Assembly: GCF_011075055.1 (NCBI RefSeq)
Contig: NC_058141.1
Location: 1,054,001 to 1,118,000 of the forward strand
Direction: 5' to 3'
DNA: 64,000 nt
DNA from: Mangifera indica
Lineage: Eukaryota; Streptophyta; Magnoliopsida; Sapindales; Anacardiaceae
In this document: piece after piece, positions 60,626 through 64,000 of the stretch
Layout: each line of letters starts with the position of its first letter
How positions within the stretch are numbered: the first letter of the stretch is position 1
Program-made: the position numbers and the translations under genes
Notes under the pieces: generated by a model
The model's database searches: none
What the model saw: only the letters and a program-made list of their open reading frames with translations
What the model was told of the DNA's origin: nothing

Positions 60626-61048
60626 CTGGATCACAACACAAAAAAACCTATAAACTTATACACTCTTCTCAAGTTGATGCCCTTAGCACAATTTTTTCTT
60701 ATCAAACCCTGACAAAATGCAAGCGAAAGCAAGCAAGTAGAATAATTCGTGATAACCAGACAGAGTAATTAGAGAAGCCAAACTAACTGAAATGGGTTTG
60801 GTTTCCACAGTAGTTTCACAGAATAATTTCGAGCCATCCAGCTGTATTGAAATGATGTATTTACCATATCACTGTACGTACGAAATTTTAGAAACAGTAA
60901 GGTCTGATTTCCTTACCCAATTCCAAAGGCCAAAAATTTCACATAATTTTTAAACCGACTCTGTCGCTGCCCTAAATCTGGAGCTCAGCCTGGCTCTAGA
61001 TTTGCATTTCGGCGTTTCAAAATAGATATTCTTTCATCATTTTTTTTC

Positions 61049-61057
61049 TATTTATAG
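61049..61057 (+). promoter_or_regulatory. TATA-like element upstream of MIR319 copy 2
   Basis: TATTTATAG, about 127 bp upstream of the hairpin. The aligned site in unit 1 (55871-55879) reads TATTTAGAG. If this is the core promoter, the primary transcript would begin about 95 bp before the hairpin. Assignment is by position and resemblance only. Confidence 0.4.
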
Positions 61058-61183
61058 CTTCAGGGTTTCACTCTGTCTTCCTTGTGCCTTCCTTTTCAAA
61101 GTTCCTCCTATAATATTTGTTCTTCTTTGAATAATATGGTTTCTCTTTAGGGCTCTTTTCATTAGGGTTTGTGAATGAATGAC

Positions 61184-61415
61184 TGAAGGGAGCTTTCTTC
61201 AGTCCAGTCCGAGGCAGTAGAAGGCTGATATTTAGCTGCTGACTCGTTGGTTCAATAACTCATCATCATCATCATCTTCATCAGAAGAAGAAGAAGAAGA
61301 AGAAGAAGAAGAAGAAGAAGATCGATATATCAATTAATGATGATTTTCTGATCCGACGATGCAGGAGCTGAGTTCAGTCATGGCTGTCACGTCTTGGACT
61401 GAAGGGAGCTCCCTC
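61184..61415 (+). ncRNA. MIR319: miR319 precursor hairpin, copy 2
   Basis: The mature miR319 site is 61394-61414, identical to copy 1. The 5' arm (61186-61206, AGGGAGCTTTCTTCAGTCCA) pairs without the bulge of copy 1, using two G-U pairs, so the duplex is better formed. The upper stem is again TTTAGCTGCTGACTCGTTGG with CCGACGATGCAGGAGCTGAG. The loop carries a longer trinucleotide run, (ATC)n then about thirteen GAA units (61281-61321). Of the two copies this one looks the more intact, with a TATA-like site, and is followed by a candidate 3' exon. Confidence 0.94.
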
Positions 61416-61639
61416 TTCTGAGTTTCATTAAAATCTTATATATTTGCCCATGGAATTATTCTGTTTCTTCTAAACTGCCATCATCATCATCTTCTTCTTC
61501 TTTCATATCTTCATTAGAATCTGTAGATACTAATTCAAATAAAGTTGCACAAGTATATATTCATACTAGATATGTATGCATTGTTTGTAATTATTTGTTT
61601 ACATAATTACAGAAATCAGCTTGAAATTAAATGTCTTAA

Positions 61640-61900
61640 TGGATTTCTATTACAGATATCAACGCTAAAAAGAGGATAAAGATGAAGATGGAGATGGAGA
61701 TGGAGTACTGTGAAGGATGTAACTAAGTTGGATCCCAGCTGTCATTTAATTTCTCTGTGCAAAATGCTTAATTGATGTCATTTTGTGTATGGACTGATGA
61801 AGAATTTGGAACATGTATAGAATAGTTGCCACCACTATATACACCTTTAATCTCTGTGCTATTGTTTTGAATGTGTGGAAGTCATGAAGGTACTCTCTAG
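61640..61900 (+). other. Possible 3' exon of the MIR319 copy 2 primary transcript
   Basis: A TTTCTATTACAG acceptor-like site ends at about 61654 and is followed by GATGAAGATGGAGATGGAG and T-rich 3'-UTR-like sequence. No long frame is present. Plant primary miRNAs are often spliced, but this exon is only a suggestion. Confidence 0.3.
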
Positions 61901-62322
61901 TTTCTGTGGTTTTCAACACAAATCTTTATGTTGTCAAGCCTTTGTAGCAGAGAAAGACTAGAGACTTGAGGTTGTGGGTAAATCATAAGTTCAAATCTCA
62001 TCTTAATTAATTGCATATGCGATTAATATATATTTTGATAAAGTGTGTTCTTGTTTGCTAATAATTTAGAGAGAGTAGTGGTGGATTTGAGCGGAACGGT
62101 TCGTTGTCTAGTTTACACGAGTAGAATTTGAGCTGAAACAATTTTGGCTTTTCGAGCTTCATTCATGATCGATGCTGGTACCAAAACTCACCTTGTCGTC
62201 GGTTCTTTTTCTTCTTTTGCTCCCACTATTTTTCTTCTTTTCTGGTGCCACCTCATGAACCCAAAGTCATTTAATAATTTCTTTGGAAGATTGTAAAAAT
62301 TGTTGTGCAAATTACGCCTACC

Positions 62323-62740
62323 TCAGCACAAAATTAGAGTAATTAATATAATTAAATGATGTACTTTATAATATATAAGGAAATAACTCAGTCTAATCAC
62401 CTTCATATATGATATAGCTTTATCTGAGAGAATATGAATCCCAGCTGAAATTCCTTTGTTTATCTCGAACAATTCGAAACAAGCCATGGCAGAAGAAATT
62501 AGCACACTCAAAATGATCAAAATAACAATCCCCAAAGCAAGCCTGGTCTGTTATTCATGAATTTAGCTCCTAAAACTTCACATATTATTGAATCATAACT
62601 TGTATAGTAAGTTTCTGCTATTGCATCCAATCCTCCGAGGCCTTGAAGTGCTTTTCTGTTCATCTCATGAATTTTCTTTCTTTTGGAGAACATTCATGTT
62701 CTCGTCGCTGATTCGACAATAATTCTGATAGTTCTGGCAA
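62323..62740 (-). other. Coding-like minus-strand sequence, not recognised, probably decayed
   Basis: The minus strand at about 62680-62540 reads MNRKALQGLGGLDAIAETYY then TSYDSIICEVLGAKF. In an adjoining frame to 62405 it reads LALGIVILIILSVLISSAMA, then CFELFEINKGISAGIHILSD and KAISYMK before a GTGATT donor-like site. A hydrophobic segment after an acidic stretch suggests part of a membrane protein. The frame change near 62545 means it is either spliced or broken. No family could be named. Confidence 0.3.
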
Positions 62741-62779
62741 TCATGAAGATGATGCTAATGATCTAGTGGACTATCTCCT

Positions 62780-64000
62780 TTACTAGCAAAAACCCTATAG
62801 TTCAGGGTGGAATTCAAGCCAAGTCTGGACAATGGTTAGTTTGAACTTGGCTCAAATTTAGAATAATGAGTTTGATTTTGAGCTAGAGTGGACTCGAATG
62901 GTGAGCGATGACTAGACAATGAGTCATAAGAAGGAGAAAGAGAATAATAACTAAAGAATGAGAAAAATCATCATAGAACAAGCCAAGGAAGAAAAAGATT
63001 TGTCAGAGTAAAAGAGCTTTGGCGAACAATCAGTGATGAATCCTCAAATTCGAACCGAACTTTAGAGTTGCAGTTTCAACATGATTCTGGCTTATTCAAG
63101 AAGTGAAAATGATGATGAATCCATGGAATGGGTTTAAGGAACATAGGAAGATGAATAAAAATTATATGTACAAACAAATATTAGTAACTTATTTATACAA
63201 ATTGAGGCGACAATATATGATTAAGTGGTATAGATATTTATTTATTTTTATCACTTCAAAATCACTGAACCACATATTGTCACATGAGATTGTACGAAAA
63301 TATATAGAATTTGTTTAATTTATACTTGTAACATTACTCGTGGGAAGATTTTGAGAGGTATTTCTTTTGTAATTGAGTAAACAAAAGGATTAGGCATGTG
63401 ATTAAGCAAGGAGGAATGCGGTATCATATTTAACTACCAACAGCTGCAATTAATATTTGATTAGTGTGTAATTAAAGATTGATTTTATCTAGCTAATGTT
63501 TTTGAATAGTAGTTTAGTTTCATGTTTTAGTTAGATATTTACAACTAGATCTTATTTGAGCCATTCAACCCTAGATCATTATTTAATTCGAATGAATCAA
63601 GTTTGAACTGAAAAATTTTAGCTCAAACTCTGTTGTCTTGTTGGTGTTGTTGCATTAGAGATCTTCTCATTGGTGATTATTCTTTTTCTTATTTAACAAT
63701 ATTTTTTATGCGAACAATTCTTATTCGTTGACTCTTTTTTTTCTGTTTTAATGATACTATTCATCAATTGAGCAAGTTAAGTTTGATTTCGAATTAATAG
63801 TTTTAAATTATAGTCAAAATCAAATTGATTTTTATTTATACTCAGTTTAGTTTGATTCAAATCTATCCTTAATTGTTATTTATTCAAACAAATAATAAAT
63901 AAATAAGAGATATCTTAGTACAATTTGTGTTTAATTTTAATTAGAATATGTAAATCAGATATATAAATTTGGGTTAGAAATGTGACATTGCAGGGGGTTT
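62780..64000. other. Intergenic DNA at the window end
   Basis: Contains tracts of the GAGTTTGAACTTGG/CTCAAATT repeat class (62800-62900 and 63540-63870) and AT-rich sequence. The 71-codon frame at 63103-63318 shows no family features. Confidence 0.4.

Larger units (their letters stand above)
56440..61600 (+). repeat. MIR319 tandem duplication, unit 2
   Basis: The second copy of the block order described for unit 1. It has two extra GGCCAAAAG-family insertions (about 57310-57705, partial, and from 58541) and lacks the 52395-53065 insertion. The similarity to unit 1 fades after about 61600, where the sequence runs into a possible 3' exon instead of another copy of the unit start. Confidence 0.92.

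Overview
The window is nuclear DNA from a flowering plant, most likely a eudicot. It is AT-rich, its genes carry GT-AG introns, and the intergenic space is filled with foldback MITEs, solo-element debris, AT/CA microsatellites and transposon remnants. The protein genes match plant-specific families. I cannot name the species from sequence alone.

Intact protein genes, left to right: a quiescin sulfhydryl oxidase (QSOX; 11 coding exons, 5258-10749, +), a RINGv membrane E3 ligase (7 coding exons, 12500-13919, -), an intronless F-box protein with a C-terminal DUF295/KIB-type region (23392-24519, -), an intronless cytosolic ribose-5-phosphate isomerase A (43299-44099, -), and the PIN-LIKES auxin carrier PILS2 (48119-49441, -). 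From memory, Arabidopsis has QSOX2, a RINGv gene and RPI2 close together at At2g01270-At2g01290, and PILS2 next to RSW10/RPI1 at At1g71090-At1g71100. This window therefore looks like the unduplicated ancestral arrangement of two paralogous Arabidopsis blocks.

The most notable non-coding content lies at about 51.7-61.6 kb: a roughly 5-kb tandem duplication in which each unit carries one MIR319 hairpin. The mature miR319 sequence is identical in both (56197-56217 and 61394-61414). The units differ in their TATA-like element, loop microsatellite and transposon insertions. miR319 represses TCP transcription factors that control leaf and petal growth.

Broken genes: a Ulp1 (C48) peptidase gene from a transposon (11-1446, -), a PIG-C (GPI2/SETH1) pseudogene (28011-28890, -), two DUF4283 LINE-type fragments in a 670-bp tandem repeat (30425-31600, -), two F-box pseudogene fragments related to the intact F-box gene (35325-35815, split by a MITE, and 36745-37268), and a Ty1/copia RNase H tail with LTR and tRNA-Met primer-binding-site pieces (36076-38465). 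The flank of the F-box gene (22.5-23.4 kb) is also duplicated at 41.0-42.4 kb.

The rest (1.5-5 kb, 14.7-22.4 kb, 24.6-28 kb, 32-35 kb, 38.5-43 kb, 44.3-48 kb, 50-51.7 kb, 62-64 kb) is mostly repeats. One recurrent foldback family begins GGCCAAAAGACTTATTCCCACC and makes 9-10 bp target duplications, as Mutator-type elements do. Another recurrent small MITE has a core resembling ATCCAATCATATGATAATA. Exon limits were read by eye from splice signals and reading-frame continuity.
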